This document shows, piece by piece, positions 1-7,508 of a DNA stretch of 64,000 bases. Origin of the DNA: an uncultured Faecalibacterium sp. (GTDB taxonomy: Bacteria; Bacillota; Clostridia; Oscillospirales; Ruminococcaceae); NCBI GenBank assembly GCA_900539945.1, contig UQDV01000003.1:1-64000 (forward strand), in the 5' to 3' direction. The position numbers were made by a program, and so were the translations under genes. Within the stretch, counting starts at the first letter, position 1. Every line of letters begins with the position of its first letter. The notes under the pieces are model-generated. The model made no database searches, was not told the origin of the DNA, and saw only the letters and a program-made list of their open reading frames with translations.

Positions 1-265
1 GAGCCTGCTCATCCACATCATCACAGGAGCGCATCGGAGATTTGCTCGTCATGATATCCCATTTTTCAGGTGTGGAACGGAATACATTGACCTGCTTCTT
101 ATAAGGGCAGTGGGCATACAGGCAGGTGCGGAATTTGAAATCAGGCCGATAGTACGGACACAGCTTGCAGCTGTCCGGGGCACGGTCAGAACCTTCGCCA
201 GCGGCGATCACATGGTGCATGGAGTGCTGAACATGGCGCAGGGCTTCGTTTCGCTTGTGGCTCAC
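1..265 (-). CDS. Small Cys-rich protein, C-terminus cut by window start
   Basis: An open frame runs from a GTG start at 265 to the window edge and reads VSHKRNEALRHVQHSM and onward. The start overlaps the TGA of the upstream 86-residue gene as GTGA, with a GAGGTGAT ribosome site about 7 bases before it, so the two are translationally coupled. The visible protein has a run of spaced cysteines (CKLCPYYRPDFKFRTCLYAHCPYKK region, residues about 37-60), which suggests a metal-binding knuckle. I do not know its function. Paired small Cys-rich proteins of this style occur in Firmicutes integrative elements (recalled, not searched), and the tRNA-Arg arrangement to the right fits such an element. Confidence 0.7.
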   Translation of the reverse strand, partial: MSHKRNEALRHVQHSMHHVIAAGEGSDRAPDSCKLCPYYRPDFKFRTCLYAHCPYKKQVNVFRSTPEKWDIMTSKSPMRSCDDVDEQA

Positions 266-522
266 TTGGCATCACCTCGTTTCTCCAGCGGTGCCATCAG
301 GTCTTTGTAGCAGGGAACCAGCACACAGGGCTTTGCCCGCTTGTAGGGGCATCCTTCGCACTTGCTGGGGCCTTTGGGCGGCTCGATCAGATAGTAGCAG
401 TTCTCTTTACCGAGAACGCAGCCCTTCTTTCGGTTCTTCCAGAAGAAGCAGTGCCGGCAATCTGTCGGGCGGGAAGCGTGGTAGAGGATACCGTCCATCG
501 TGACGGTCAGAACTTTTTTCAT
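262..522 (-). CDS. Small Cys-rich protein of probable mobile element
   Basis: This 86-residue protein has an excellent ribosome site (AAGGAGGG, 6 bases before the ATG). It contains CRHCFFWKNRKKGCVLGKENC near residues 23-43 and CEGCPYKRAKPC near 56-67. That is eight or more cysteines arranged like two zinc knuckles, and no signal peptide is seen. It overlaps the next gene by 4 bases and the two form an operon. A hairpin followed by a T-run lies in its leader (565-618), so transcription into it may be attenuated or it may have its own start. The function is unknown; a DNA- or RNA-binding accessory role in an integrative element is only a guess. Confidence 0.75.
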   Translation of the reverse strand: MKKVLTVTMDGILYHASRPTDCRHCFFWKNRKKGCVLGKENCYYLIEPPKGPSKCEGCPYKRAKPCVLVPCYKDLMAPLEKRGDAK

Positions 523-564
523 CGGTAAACCCTCCTTTGGTGGATTCGGGAAGTTCAGCCCGAA

Positions 565-618
565 AACAAAAAAGCGCGTTCCTCTTTCTGTTCCGAGAGA
601 ACAGCGAGTGAACGCGCT
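565..618 (-). terminator. Two-tier hairpin with T-run, upstream of Cys-rich genes
   Basis: AGCGCGTTC (573-581) pairs with GAACGCGCT (610-618). Inside it CTGTTC (588-593) pairs with GAACAG (599-604). On the minus strand the stem is followed by TTTTTTGTTTT. It is therefore an intrinsic terminator or attenuator 40 bases before the Cys-rich gene at 522. Confidence 0.7.
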
Positions 619-670
619 ATGTATGGAGAAGAGTGTTTTGCACGGTTTCTGGTAGGAATGTGAAAAATAG

Positions 671-840
671 ATTTACACAGTTTATCTTGTATTTACATGG
701 ATTTACAGGAAAGCGGCTACCAATTTTAGCAGAGAGCCGGAAAACAGAGTTCAAAAGGTGCTTTATGGGGCTTCATTAGCTGGAAACCTGATTTTATTAG
801 CAGGAACCGAAAATTCTGCTAATGGCATTAGCTGGCTAAT
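671..840. repeat. Two sets of helically phased short direct repeats
   Basis: ATTTACA occurs at 671, 691 and 701, spaced 20 and 10. ATTAGC(T/A)GG occurs at 775, 796 and 827, spaced 21 and 31. Inverted GCTAAT lies at 818 and 835, so GCTAATGGCATTAGC at 818-832 is a perfect palindrome. The spacing is close to whole helical turns, as expected for cooperative binding sites such as integrase or excisionase arm sites. The role is inferred only from position and spacing. Confidence 0.55.
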
Positions 841-854
841 TTTGGTGATAGGTT

Positions 855-909
855 CAAAATGAAAAATGCGAAGATCGTCTTTCACATGGAAAAATGACCT
901 TCGCATTTT
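855..909 (-). terminator. Terminator of tRNA-Arg
   Basis: AAAATGCGAAG (863-873) pairs with CTTCGCATTTT (899-909). On the minus strand the stem runs into TTTTTCATTTTG, directly after the tRNA-Arg 3' end. Confidence 0.75.
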
Positions 910-919
910 CATAAAGGGA

Positions 920-993
920 TACCCCAGACAGGATTCGAACCTGCGGTCTCCTCCTTAGGAGGGAGGCGCTTTATCCAGCTAAGCTACTGAGGC
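920..993 (-). tRNA. tRNA-Arg (CCU)
   Basis: This is a 74-base cloverleaf on the minus strand. The acceptor GCCTCAG pairs with CTGGGGT using two wobbles. The anticodon arm reads CCTCC-CTCCTAA-GGAGG, giving anticodon CCT, and the T arm has GGTTCGAATCC. CCA is not encoded, and the gene is followed by a good terminator. It lies between the Cys-rich genes and a second tRNA-Arg fragment (1203-1242) that shares only the CCCTCCTAAG core with it. Its acceptor stem matches its own 3' half better than the fragment would, so it looks like an independent, self-consistent gene, possibly carried by the element. Confidence 0.85.
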
Positions 994-1202
994 ATATTAT
1001 GTATTATCGTTGATTTTTTGAAATTCAACGCACTTGGAAACAAATGTGTGGAATGCTTTTCACAACGAAGTGACCGACTGCATTGCAACCGGGACGATGG
1101 TAAAGTTGTTGCATCAAAATTTGTTTGGAAAATCTCAATCCCCAGCCTTGCTTTTGATTAGAGCAATCACTTCTGCACCCAAGGTATCAGGTTGACCGAA
1201 TT

Positions 1203-1242
1203 CTTAGGAGGGGGACGCTCTATCCAACTGAGCTACCGAGAC
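1203..1242 (-). pseudogene. 5' half of a tRNA-Arg (CCU), broken in the anticodon loop
   Basis: The minus strand reads GTCTCGGTAGCTCAGTTGGA and onward through D arm and anticodon loop CTCCTAA. It then passes into AATTCGGTC instead of the expected GGGGA strand. It is thus a tRNA 5' half interrupted after CCTCCTAAG. The same 10-base core is present in the complete tRNA-Arg at 954-963. This is what an integration crossover in the anticodon loop would leave, with the far tRNA half outside the window. A plain deletion scar is the alternative. Confidence 0.7.
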
Positions 1243-1306
1243 ACAGACCGATGCACACAAGGCGCACCGCCTATCTATAATACCGCATCGTGCGCATAAA
1301 ATCAAG

Positions 1307-1335
1307 TTGAACCGATGAGGAAAATGGTGTATGCT
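1307..1335 (+). promoter_or_regulatory. Promoter of ktrB
   Basis: TTGAAC (1307-1312), a 17-base spacer and TATGCT (1330-1335), 55 bases before the ktrB start. Confidence 0.5.
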
Positions 1336-1390
1336 ATAAGGGAGAAAACGAAAGCGGCAGTGCAGGTGTGTGCTGCCTGCGGAGGAACGT

Positions 1391-2782
1391 ATGAAAAAGC
1401 CATTCAAGAACCCATTCCGGCATCATCGTGCAAAGAACCGGAACAAACCGCGGGGGTACAGCCCTACCCAGATCATCTGCGTCAGTTTTGTGATCGTGAT
1501 CGCACTGGGTACGCTGCTGTTGTCACTGCCCATTGCCAGCCGCTACGGGCGGATGCGGGTGATCGACGCCATGTTCACGGCCACCAGCGCCACCTGCGTG
1601 ACCGGTCTGGTCGTGCGGGACACCTGGACCCAGTTCACGGTGTTCGGGCAGGCGGTGATCCTGGTCCTGATCCAGGTGGGAGGCCTGGGTCTGGTGACCC
1701 TGACCAGCTTTTTTGCGCTGGCCATGCGGCGGCGCATGGGCTTCCGGGACCTGCGAGTGCTGGGCGAGAGCGTGTCGGCTGATGGCTACGCGCAGGCCAA
1801 GGACGTGCTGCGTATCGTGGTGGGCCTGGCCGCCCTGTTTGAGGGCATCGGCATCCTGCTGCTGCTTTTTGCCTTTGTGCCGCAGTTTGGCCCGGAGGGC
1901 ATCTGGATCAGCATCTTTACCGCCATTTCGGCCTTCTGCAATGCAGGCTTTGACCTGTTTGGTCAGTTTGGGGCCTATTCCTCCCTGGTGCCCTATGTCC
2001 ACAACTACTATGTTCAGGCCGTGGTCATGTTTATGATCATTGCAGGCGGCCTGGGCTTTATGGTGTGGGTGGAGCTGATCCAGTACCCCAAAAAGCGCAA
2101 GTTGTCCCTCCACGCTCGGGTGGTGCTGATCTTTTCGGTGCTGCTGTGGGTAGGGGGTGCAGCCCTCATCGGCCTGATGGAGTGGAACAACCCCGCCAGC
2201 ATGGGCGGCCTCAGCGTGTCGGACAAGATCATGGCGTCGCTGTTCCAGTCGGTGTCCACCCGCACGGCTGGCATGAACACCATTGAACTGGCGGCCTGCG
2301 GGCCCATCACCAAGCTGCTGATGAGCGTGCTGCAGTTCATTGGTGCGGCACCCGGTTCCACGGGCGGCGGCGTGAAGGTGACCACCTTTGCGGTGCTGTT
2401 CCTGACCATCCGCAGCGTGGCGCAGGGCCGGGATGACTGCGTGATCGCCGACCACCACATTGAGTCCAAAACGGTGTACCGTGCCCTGACCATCATCGTC
2501 ATCGGCGCACTGGCTGCCTTTGGCTCGGCTGTGGTGGTGTACTACAACACCTCGGATGCGGTGTCGGTCATTGATGCCATCTTCGAGTCCTGCTCGGCCT
2601 TTGGCACGGTGGGTCTGTCGGTGGGCGTGACCGCCCGGCTGAAGGATGGGGCAAAGCTCCTGTATATGGCCGTGATGTTTATGGGACGTGTGGGCCCGGT
2701 GTCGCTGGCCATGAGCCTGACCGCCAAGCCGGACGACAACAAGCGCAAGATCATGCCGGTTGGCCACATCAATGTGGGCTGA
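1391..2782 (+). CDS. ktrB: Potassium uptake channel subunit KtrB (Trk/Ktr/HKT family)
   Basis: A 463-residue membrane protein that passes K+ (Na+-coupled in Ktr systems) through a pore of four M1-P-M2 repeats. The four pore-loop signatures are visible: TSATCVTGL (about residue 66), ISAFCNAGFD (about 176), STRTAGMNT (about 290) and CSAFGTVGLS (about 399), each with the filter glycine. The N-terminus is basic and cytoplasmic. I chose the ATG at 1391 because GGAGG sits at 1381-1385; an in-frame TTG or ATG upstream has no ribosome site. The cytosolic NAD/ATP-binding partner KtrA is not adjacent and must be encoded elsewhere. It is a single-gene unit ended by a strong bidirectional terminator. Confidence 0.93.
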   Translation: MKKPFKNPFRHHRAKNRNKPRGYSPTQIICVSFVIVIALGTLLLSLPIASRYGRMRVIDAMFTATSATCVTGLVVRDTWTQFTVFGQAVILVLIQVGGLGLVTLTSFFALAMRRRMGFRDLRVLGESVSADGYAQAKDVLRIVVGLAALFEGIGILLLLFAFVPQFGPEGIWISIFTAISAFCNAGFDLFGQFGAYSSLVPYVHNYYVQAVVMFMIIAGGLGFMVWVELIQYPKKRKLSLHARVVLIFSVLLWVGGAALIGLMEWNNPASMGGLSVSDKIMASLFQSVSTRTAGMNTIELAACGPITKLLMSVLQFIGAAPGSTGGGVKVTTFAVLFLTIRSVAQGRDDCVIADHHIESKTVYRALTIIVIGALAAFGSAVVVYYNTSDAVSVIDAIFESCSAFGTVGLSVGVTARLKDGAKLLYMAVMFMGRVGPVSLAMSLTAKPDDNKRKIMPVGHINVG

Positions 2783-2801
2783 GGCATTCTGCAAATCATG
2801 C

Positions 2802-2841
2802 AAAAATGGAGGCTGTCCGAATCCGGATAGCCTCCATTTTT
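2802..2841. terminator. Bidirectional terminator between ktrB and pepT
   Basis: AAAAATGGAGGCTGTCCG pairs with CGGATAGCCTCCATTTTT around a short loop. A- and T-runs flank both sides, so it serves the convergent ktrB and pepT transcripts. Confidence 0.9.
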
Positions 2842-2860
2842 GCTATATTGGACGATAAAA

Positions 2861-4078
2861 TTACTCTGCGTACAGACTGATGATGTTCAGCACAATTTGG
2901 GTGCAGCGGTCCATGCGCTCCACAGTGGTGCACTCGCACACGCCGTGGAAGTTGAAGCCGCCGGTGCCCAGGTTGGGGCAGGGCAGGCCCATCCAGCTCA
3001 GGGTCGCGCCGTCGGTGCCGCCGCGCACGGGCACTTCTTCCGGTTCCAGCCCGGCCATACGGATGGCCTTGCGGGCGGTCTCTACCAGATGGAAATGCGG
3101 CTTGATCTTTTCCAGCATGTTGCGGTAGCTGTCCTTGATCTCCACTTCCACGGTGCCGTCACCGTACTTGCCGTTCAGATACGCGGCAATGTCCAGCAGG
3201 TTGTCCTTCTTGAACTGCAGCTTGGCTGCGTCGTGGTCGCGCAGGATGTAGCCCAGTTTGGCCTCGGTCACGTCGCCGTACATCTGGCACAGGTGGTAGA
3301 AGCCCTGGCGGCCCTCGGTGGTCTCCGGGCGTGCCATGACCGGCAGAGCGCCGTGGAACTCCATGGCCACGTTGGAAGCGTTGATCATGGTGTCCTTGGC
3401 GGAGCCGGGATGCACGGAGAAGCCATGGATGGTCACGGTGGCAGCAGCGGCGTTGAAGTTCTCGTATTCCACGGAACCGGCATCGCCGCCGTCCACAGTA
3501 TAGGCAAAGTCGGCACCAAAGCCGGGAATGTCAAACAGGCTGGCACCCTCGCCAATCTCCTCGTCCGGGGTAAAGCCGATGCACAGCTTGCCGTGGGGCA
3601 AGCCCTTTTCCAGCACGGTCTCCACGGCGGTCATGATCTCGGCCACACCGGCCTTGTCATCGGCGCCCAGCAGGGTGGTGCCGTCGGTGGTGATCAGGGT
3701 CTCGCCCTTCATAGAGGCCAGGAAGGGGAAAGCGGAAACCTTCATCACCATACCGGTGGCGGGCAGGGTCACGTCACTGCCGTCATAGTTCTCGTGCAGG
3801 ATAGGGTTCACGTTCTCACCGCTGGCATCGGGGGCGGTGTCCATGTGGGCGATGAGGCCCAGTGCGGGCTTGTCCTCGCAGCCGGGAGTGGCGGGCAGGC
3901 TGCCGTAGACGTAGCAGTGCTCGTCCACACGGGCATCCTCCACGCCCAGAGCCTTGAGCTCCTCCACCAGCTGGTGGGCCAGGTCAAATTCCCGGGCGGC
4001 GGACGGGTGCGTACCGGATTCGGGATCTGAGGTGGTATACACCCGGACATAATTCAGAAGTCGTTCATAAGCGCGCAT
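2861..4078 (-). CDS. pepT: Peptidase T (tripeptide aminopeptidase)
   Basis: A 405-residue cytosolic M20-family dizinc enzyme that removes the N-terminal residue from tripeptides. Metal and catalytic motifs are in place: AHMDTAPD (about residue 78, first His/Asp), TLLGADDKAG (about 137, bridging Asp), DEEIGEGA (about 174, Glu base and ligand) and the C-terminal region with a late metal-binding His. Length is typical for PepT. I chose the ATG at 4078 because AGGAG ends 10 bases before it; a GTG three codons upstream lies on top of that site. It is monocistronic. It would complete breakdown of peptides imported by systems such as the Opp transporter in this window. Confidence 0.93.
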   Translation of the reverse strand: MRAYERLLNYVRVYTTSDPESGTHPSAAREFDLAHQLVEELKALGVEDARVDEHCYVYGSLPATPGCEDKPALGLIAHMDTAPDASGENVNPILHENYDGSDVTLPATGMVMKVSAFPFLASMKGETLITTDGTTLLGADDKAGVAEIMTAVETVLEKGLPHGKLCIGFTPDEEIGEGASLFDIPGFGADFAYTVDGGDAGSVEYENFNAAAATVTIHGFSVHPGSAKDTMINASNVAMEFHGALPVMARPETTEGRQGFYHLCQMYGDVTEAKLGYILRDHDAAKLQFKKDNLLDIAAYLNGKYGDGTVEVEIKDSYRNMLEKIKPHFHLVETARKAIRMAGLEPEEVPVRGGTDGATLSWMGLPCPNLGTGGFNFHGVCECTTVERMDRCTQIVLNIISLYAE

Positions 4079-4294
4079 AAGAGGCACACTCCTTTATCAA
4101 AATCAACGGCTGCCAAAAGGGCATCCACCTATTATCATACCTTTTTTTCTCCTTTTTTACAACCGTTTTGGGGCCACTGGACAAAAAAGAACCGCCCTCA
4201 CAAGAGCCTTGAACAAAATTCATGGAGAAATCTCTGTTCCTCTGCAAAAAACGTGCTACAATGGGGCAGAATGAAGAAACCGGAGGAGAAAAAT

Positions 4295-5290
4295 ATGAGT
4301 ACCAAAGTTTTTTTCTACACCCTGCGTCCCTTTGATGAGCAGGCCATCGTCAAGGACCTGGCCCAGCAATGGGGCGTGGAATACGGCTACACCGAGGCCT
4401 ATCCCACCCTGGAAAATGCCCAGCTGGCGGCAGGGTACGACGCTGTTTCCCTGACCCCCTGCGACATGAGTGCCCCTATGGTCCAGCGGTTCCACGACCT
4501 GGGGGTCAAGGCCATCTGCTGCCGTTCCATCGGCTACGACCATGTGGACCTGGAAAAGGCCCGGGAGCTGGGCATGAAGGTGTCCAACGTGGACTATCCG
4601 CCCAACGGCGTGGCAAACTTTGCCATTATGCTGATGCTGATGAGCCTGCGGAAGGCTGGCCATATCCTGAAACGTGGAGAAGTGCAGGACTACTCCCTGA
4701 AGGGCAAGATCGGCCGGGATATTTCCAGCTGCACCGTAGGCGTTATTGGCACCGGCCGCATTGGCCAGACGGTGCTGAAGCATCTGTCCGGCTTTGGCTG
4801 CAGCCTGCTGGCCTACGACCTGTACCCCAACCAGGAGGTAAAGAAGATCGCTGAATATGTGCCCCTGGAGACCCTGCTGGCAGAAAGCGACGTTATCACC
4901 CTCCACACCAACGCCACCGAGGAAAACCACCACCTGCTGGATGCCGCTGCCTTTGCCAAGATGAAGCCCGGTGTTACCATCGTCAACACCGCCCGGGGCA
5001 AGCTCATTGACAGCGATGCCCTGCTGGCAGCCCTGGAAAGCGGTCAGGTGGGGGCAGCCGGTCTGGATGTGCTGGAAAATGAGAACGGCCTGTACTATTA
5101 TAATCGGATGGGGGATGTGATCCCCAACCCGGAGCTGGCAGCTTTCCGGGCCATGCCCAACGTGATCCTGACGGACCACACGGCTTTTTATACCTACGAG
5201 GATGTAAAGAGCATGGTGCGTGGCGTGCTGGAAAGTGCCGCCGCCTTTGCCGAGGGCTCGCCTACCCGGCATGAGGTGACCAACCGCTGA
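4295..5290 (+). CDS. D-2-hydroxyacid dehydrogenase, D-lactate dehydrogenase type
   Basis: A 331-residue NAD-dependent enzyme, most likely interconverting pyruvate and D-lactate. The N-terminal half-domain is followed by a Rossmann fold with GVIGTGRIGQ (about residue 148). Catalytic residues are recognisable: Arg in NTARGKLID (about 234), a Glu in the DVLENENG segment (about 263) and His in LTDHTAF (about 295). Family relatives include LdhA and the vancomycin enzyme VanH, but no van genes are nearby, so a fermentative role is the better reading. The ATG at 4295 is preceded by GGAGGAG at 4282-4288. It is a single gene with its own terminator. D-lactate formation fits a butyrate/lactate-producing gut anaerobe. 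Confidence 0.88.
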   Translation: MSTKVFFYTLRPFDEQAIVKDLAQQWGVEYGYTEAYPTLENAQLAAGYDAVSLTPCDMSAPMVQRFHDLGVKAICCRSIGYDHVDLEKARELGMKVSNVDYPPNGVANFAIMLMLMSLRKAGHILKRGEVQDYSLKGKIGRDISSCTVGVIGTGRIGQTVLKHLSGFGCSLLAYDLYPNQEVKKIAEYVPLETLLAESDVITLHTNATEENHHLLDAAAFAKMKPGVTIVNTARGKLIDSDALLAALESGQVGAAGLDVLENENGLYYYNRMGDVIPNPELAAFRAMPNVILTDHTAFYTYEDVKSMVRGVLESAAAFAEGSPTRHEVTNR

Positions 5291-5312
5291 GAAAGGCCTT
5301 TTCCCCAAAAAG

Positions 5313-5347
5313 AAAAATCGGACAGACCAGGGTCTGTCCGATTTTTT
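5313..5347. terminator. Terminator after D-lactate dehydrogenase
   Basis: AAATCGGACAGACC pairs with GGTCTGTCCGATTT, followed by T6. It is nearly symmetrical, so it can also end the minus-strand lipoprotein transcript. Confidence 0.9.
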
Positions 5348-5373
5348 GCTGTTTAAAAGGATGCGGATGTAGA

Positions 5374-5736
5374 TCAGCCAGCCAGAGCGGCAGAAACAGC
5401 GTCCTTCACGCCGTTGGTGGTGAGGGTTGCACCGGACACGCCGTCGATCTCGGCGCTGTTGGCAGCCACAACCTGCTTAGCCAGCTCCTCCAGAGCGGCA
5501 CCGCCGATGCTCTCGGTCTCGCTTGCGCCCTCCAGCTTGCAGTCGGAGACAGTGCCGTCAGCTTCCACAGTCAGGGTGGCAACGATGTCGCCGCCAAAGC
5601 CCTTGCCGGTGCCGGTCTTGGTAACGCTGGAAGCAGCGGTGGACTCGGTCTTGCCGCCGCAGGCCACCAGAGAGGCACCCACAACGAGGCTCATGGCCAC
5701 AGCAGCGGCCAGCTTACGAATGGTCTGGTTCTTCAT
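5374..5736 (-). CDS. FMN-binding-domain lipoprotein
   Basis: A 120-residue lipoprotein. The signal peptide ends in LVAC|GG (Cys about 26), so it would be lipid-anchored outside the membrane. The rest is one FMN_bind domain of the RnfG/NqrC kind, ending in DGVSGATLTTNGV (about residues 98-110). The SGAT Thr is the residue to which ApbE-type transferases attach FMN. No rnf genes are adjacent, so it is probably a stand-alone extracellular electron carrier; the partner is unknown. The ribosome site GGAGG is 10 bases before the ATG. Upstream on the minus strand TTGACA (5835-5840) with an 18-base spacer to TACTTT may be the promoter. Confidence 0.85.
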   Translation of the reverse strand: MKNQTIRKLAAAVAMSLVVGASLVACGGKTESTAASSVTKTGTGKGFGGDIVATLTVEADGTVSDCKLEGASETESIGGAALEELAKQVVAANSAEIDGVSGATLTTNGVKDAVSAALAG

Positions 5737-5911
5737 TCTTCATTTCCTCCAAAATAAAAGATGATTCATACGTTTGACCTGAAAGGTGCGTGCAATTCAG
5801 GGATTATATTAAAGTACCATACAAAAGCGTGGTCTGTCAAAAGGAGGGCTCAACTTGGCATCAATTGGATAAAAGAATGTGGAGCTGTTGCTTTTTGTCA
5901 ACGTGAGGCAG

Positions 5912-5944
5912 AAAAAGCTGCCCCACCGGTGAGGGTGGGGCAGC
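5912..5944 (-). terminator. Terminator of phosphofructokinase gene
   Basis: GCTGCCCCACC pairs with GGGTGGGGCAGC. On the minus strand it is followed by TTTTT, 25 bases past the stop codon. Confidence 0.88.
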
Positions 5945-5968
5945 CGTTTGCAAGGGGGAGGGGAGAGG

Positions 5969-7048
5969 TCAGCCCAGGCTCACGCCCATGCGGCGTGCCA
6001 CGGTGAGCAGCTCGCAGCCCTCGGGTACGTTGCGGGTCTTGCCGGCGATGTCGGCCAGACGGTTCTGGGTCACGCGGCCGTTCACCATGGCCACGGTCAC
6101 GCCGTAGCGCTCGATCTCCACCAGCTTGGCGGCATAGCTGCCGAACTCGGTGGCCAGCACGCGGTCGTAGGCGCTGGGGCTGCCGCCGCGCTGCATGTGG
6201 CCCGGGATGCACACACGGGTCTCCATGCCGGTCTTTTTCTGCACGGCCTGTGCGATGCGGTTGGTGGCGGTGGCACCAAAGCCCTGCTCGGCACGCTTGG
6301 CCATCCAGTCCTTACGCTTCATGCGGGCTTCTTCCACGTTCATGGCACCCTCGGCCACGGCGATGATGGAGAAGTTGGAGCCTCTCTTGGCGCGGCGCTC
6401 CACGGCCTCGCACACGCGGTCGATGTCGTAGGGCATCTCGGGCAGCAGGATGATGTCGGCACCGCCGGCAATGCCGGAATACAGAGTCAGCCAGCCGGCC
6501 TTATTGCCCATGATCTCAATGCACATCACGCGGCTGTGGCTGCCGGCGGTGGTGTGGATGCGGTCGATGACCTCCGTGGCAATGTCCACAGCAGTGTGGA
6601 AGCCAAAGGTCACATCGGTGCCAAAGATGTCGTTGTCGATGGTCTTGGGCAGGCCGATGATGTTGAGCCCTTCCTGCGAGAGCAGGTTGGCTGTTTTGTG
6701 GGTGCCATTGCCGCCCAGGCAAAGCAGGCAGTCCAGCTTGGCGTCCTTGTAGGTCTTTTTCATGGCGGCCACTTTATCGACGTTGTCATCCTCCACCACG
6801 CGCATCATTTTAAAAGGCGTGCGCTTGGTGCCCAGGATGGTGCCGCCCAGGGTCAGAATGCCGCGGAAATCGTCCTCGGACATCTCCTTGTAGTCCCCGT
6901 TGATCAGGCCGCTGTAGCCGTTCAGGATGCCGACGATCTCCACGTTGTCACCCATGCGGGCGTACAGTGCTTTTGCTACACCGCGGATGGTGGCGTTCAG
7001 GCCCGGACAGTCGCCGCCGGAGGTCAGGATACCAACACGTTTTTTCAT
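5969..7048 (-). CDS. pfkA: 6-phosphofructokinase, group III type
   Basis: A 359-residue glycolytic enzyme phosphorylating fructose 6-phosphate. It starts with VGILTSGGDCPGLNATIRG, the phosphodonor loop. GGNGTHKTA (about residue 103) takes the place of the usual GGDGS, and PKTIDND (about 123) carries the catalytic Asp. MGNKAGW (about 169) and PGHMQRGG (about 278) are substrate-site motifs. The Gly after GGN points to ATP as donor. The Lys of PKTIDND is the residue typical of pyrophosphate enzymes, so the donor is not certain from sequence. Length and architecture match the mixed ATP/PPi clade. AGAGGAAAGAGGG precedes the ATG. It is monocistronic with a strong terminator. Confidence 0.92.
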   Translation of the reverse strand: MKKRVGILTSGGDCPGLNATIRGVAKALYARMGDNVEIVGILNGYSGLINGDYKEMSEDDFRGILTLGGTILGTKRTPFKMMRVVEDDNVDKVAAMKKTYKDAKLDCLLCLGGNGTHKTANLLSQEGLNIIGLPKTIDNDIFGTDVTFGFHTAVDIATEVIDRIHTTAGSHSRVMCIEIMGNKAGWLTLYSGIAGGADIILLPEMPYDIDRVCEAVERRAKRGSNFSIIAVAEGAMNVEEARMKRKDWMAKRAEQGFGATATNRIAQAVQKKTGMETRVCIPGHMQRGGSPSAYDRVLATEFGSYAAKLVEIERYGVTVAMVNGRVTQNRLADIAGKTRNVPEGCELLTVARRMGVSLG

Positions 7049-7220
7049 TCAAAAGCCCTCTTTCCTCTGAGCTTCAGGGCCGCTGACCCTGAGCACACTA
7101 TTTATAGTATAAGAGTATTCCGAATGAGGGTGGGTGTCAAGCCATCTGGACAAAATTTTACATGCTGCCGTGCTGCAAAAGCGCCTGGCAAAAAAGTTTG
7201 CGGAAAAAGCAAAAAAGTGG

Positions 7221-7249
7221 TTGACAAGGACACACTCTTCGGGTATAAT
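7221..7249 (+). promoter_or_regulatory. Consensus promoter for tRNA-Gln/tRNA-Pro
   Basis: TTGACA (7221-7226), a 17-base spacer and TATAAT (7244-7249): a perfect sigma-70-type promoter 45 bases before tRNA-Gln. Confidence 0.85.
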
Positions 7250-7293
7250 ATCCCTTGTCAGCAGCGCCGAACCGCTCCTGACAAACCGAATAA

Positions 7294-7367
7294 TGGGGAT
7301 TTGCATAGTGGTAGTGCGGTAGACTCTGACTCTACTTGTGGGAGTTCGATTCTCTCATCCCCAACCA
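7294..7367 (+). tRNA. tRNA-Gln (CUG)
   Basis: The acceptor TGGGGAT pairs with ATCCCCA, the U1-A72 pair being usual for tRNA-Gln. The anticodon arm is GTAGA-CTCTGAC-TCTAC, giving CTG, and the T arm is GGGAG-TTCGATT-CTCTC. CCA is encoded. The D arm is compact. Confidence 0.9.
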
Positions 7368-7396
7368 GACCGCAGCCCAATCGGCTGCGGTATTTT

Positions 7397-7472
7397 CGGG
7401 GCATAGCGCAGTTGGTAGCGCGCCTCGTTCGGGACGAGGAGGCCGTGGGTTCAAATCCCGCTGCTCCGACCA
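7397..7472 (+). tRNA. tRNA-Pro (CGG)
   Basis: CGGGGCA pairs with TGCTCCG, the anticodon arm is CCTCG-TTCGGGA-CGAGG, and CCA is encoded. It is co-transcribed with tRNA-Gln 29 bases upstream. Its T-arm sequence recurs in inverted form in the repeats just downstream. Confidence 0.93.
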
Positions 7473-7508
7473 AAAAAGACCAGTACACTTTGTGTACTGG
7501 TCTTTTTT
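7473..7508 (+). terminator. Terminator of the tRNA-Gln/Pro unit
   Basis: AAAAAAGACCAGTACAC pairs with GTGTACTGGTCTTTTTT around TTT. The right arm is part of the 175-bp repeat and recurs at 7761. Confidence 0.93.

Larger units (their letters stand above)
523..919. other. Non-coding stretch at element edge
   Basis: I see no credible gene here. It holds a two-tier hairpin terminator (565-618), phased short repeats (671-840) and the terminator of the tRNA-Arg gene (855-909). It is clearly more AT-rich than the genes to the right, which suits an integration end. Confidence 0.6.
994..1390. other. Non-coding stretch between tRNA-Arg and ktrB
   Basis: There is no gene with a start and ribosome site here. 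It contains the 5' half of a disrupted tRNA-Arg (1203-1242). Next to it on the minus strand is a short open frame ending FGQPDTLGAEVIALIKSKAGD (to about 1138), which may be the tail of a lost gene but is too short to call. The ktrB promoter is at 1307-1335. Confidence 0.5.

Noticed and set aside
1523..2803. Long open frame opposite ktrB (426 codons)
   Set aside because: Its composition (His, Gln and Ala-rich) is the antisense shadow of a GC-rich gene, and ktrB carries the family motifs.
4295..5290. VanH-type vancomycin resistance
   Set aside because: The enzyme family fits, but no VanA- or VanX-like ligase or dipeptidase lies nearby; plain D-lactate dehydrogenase explains it.
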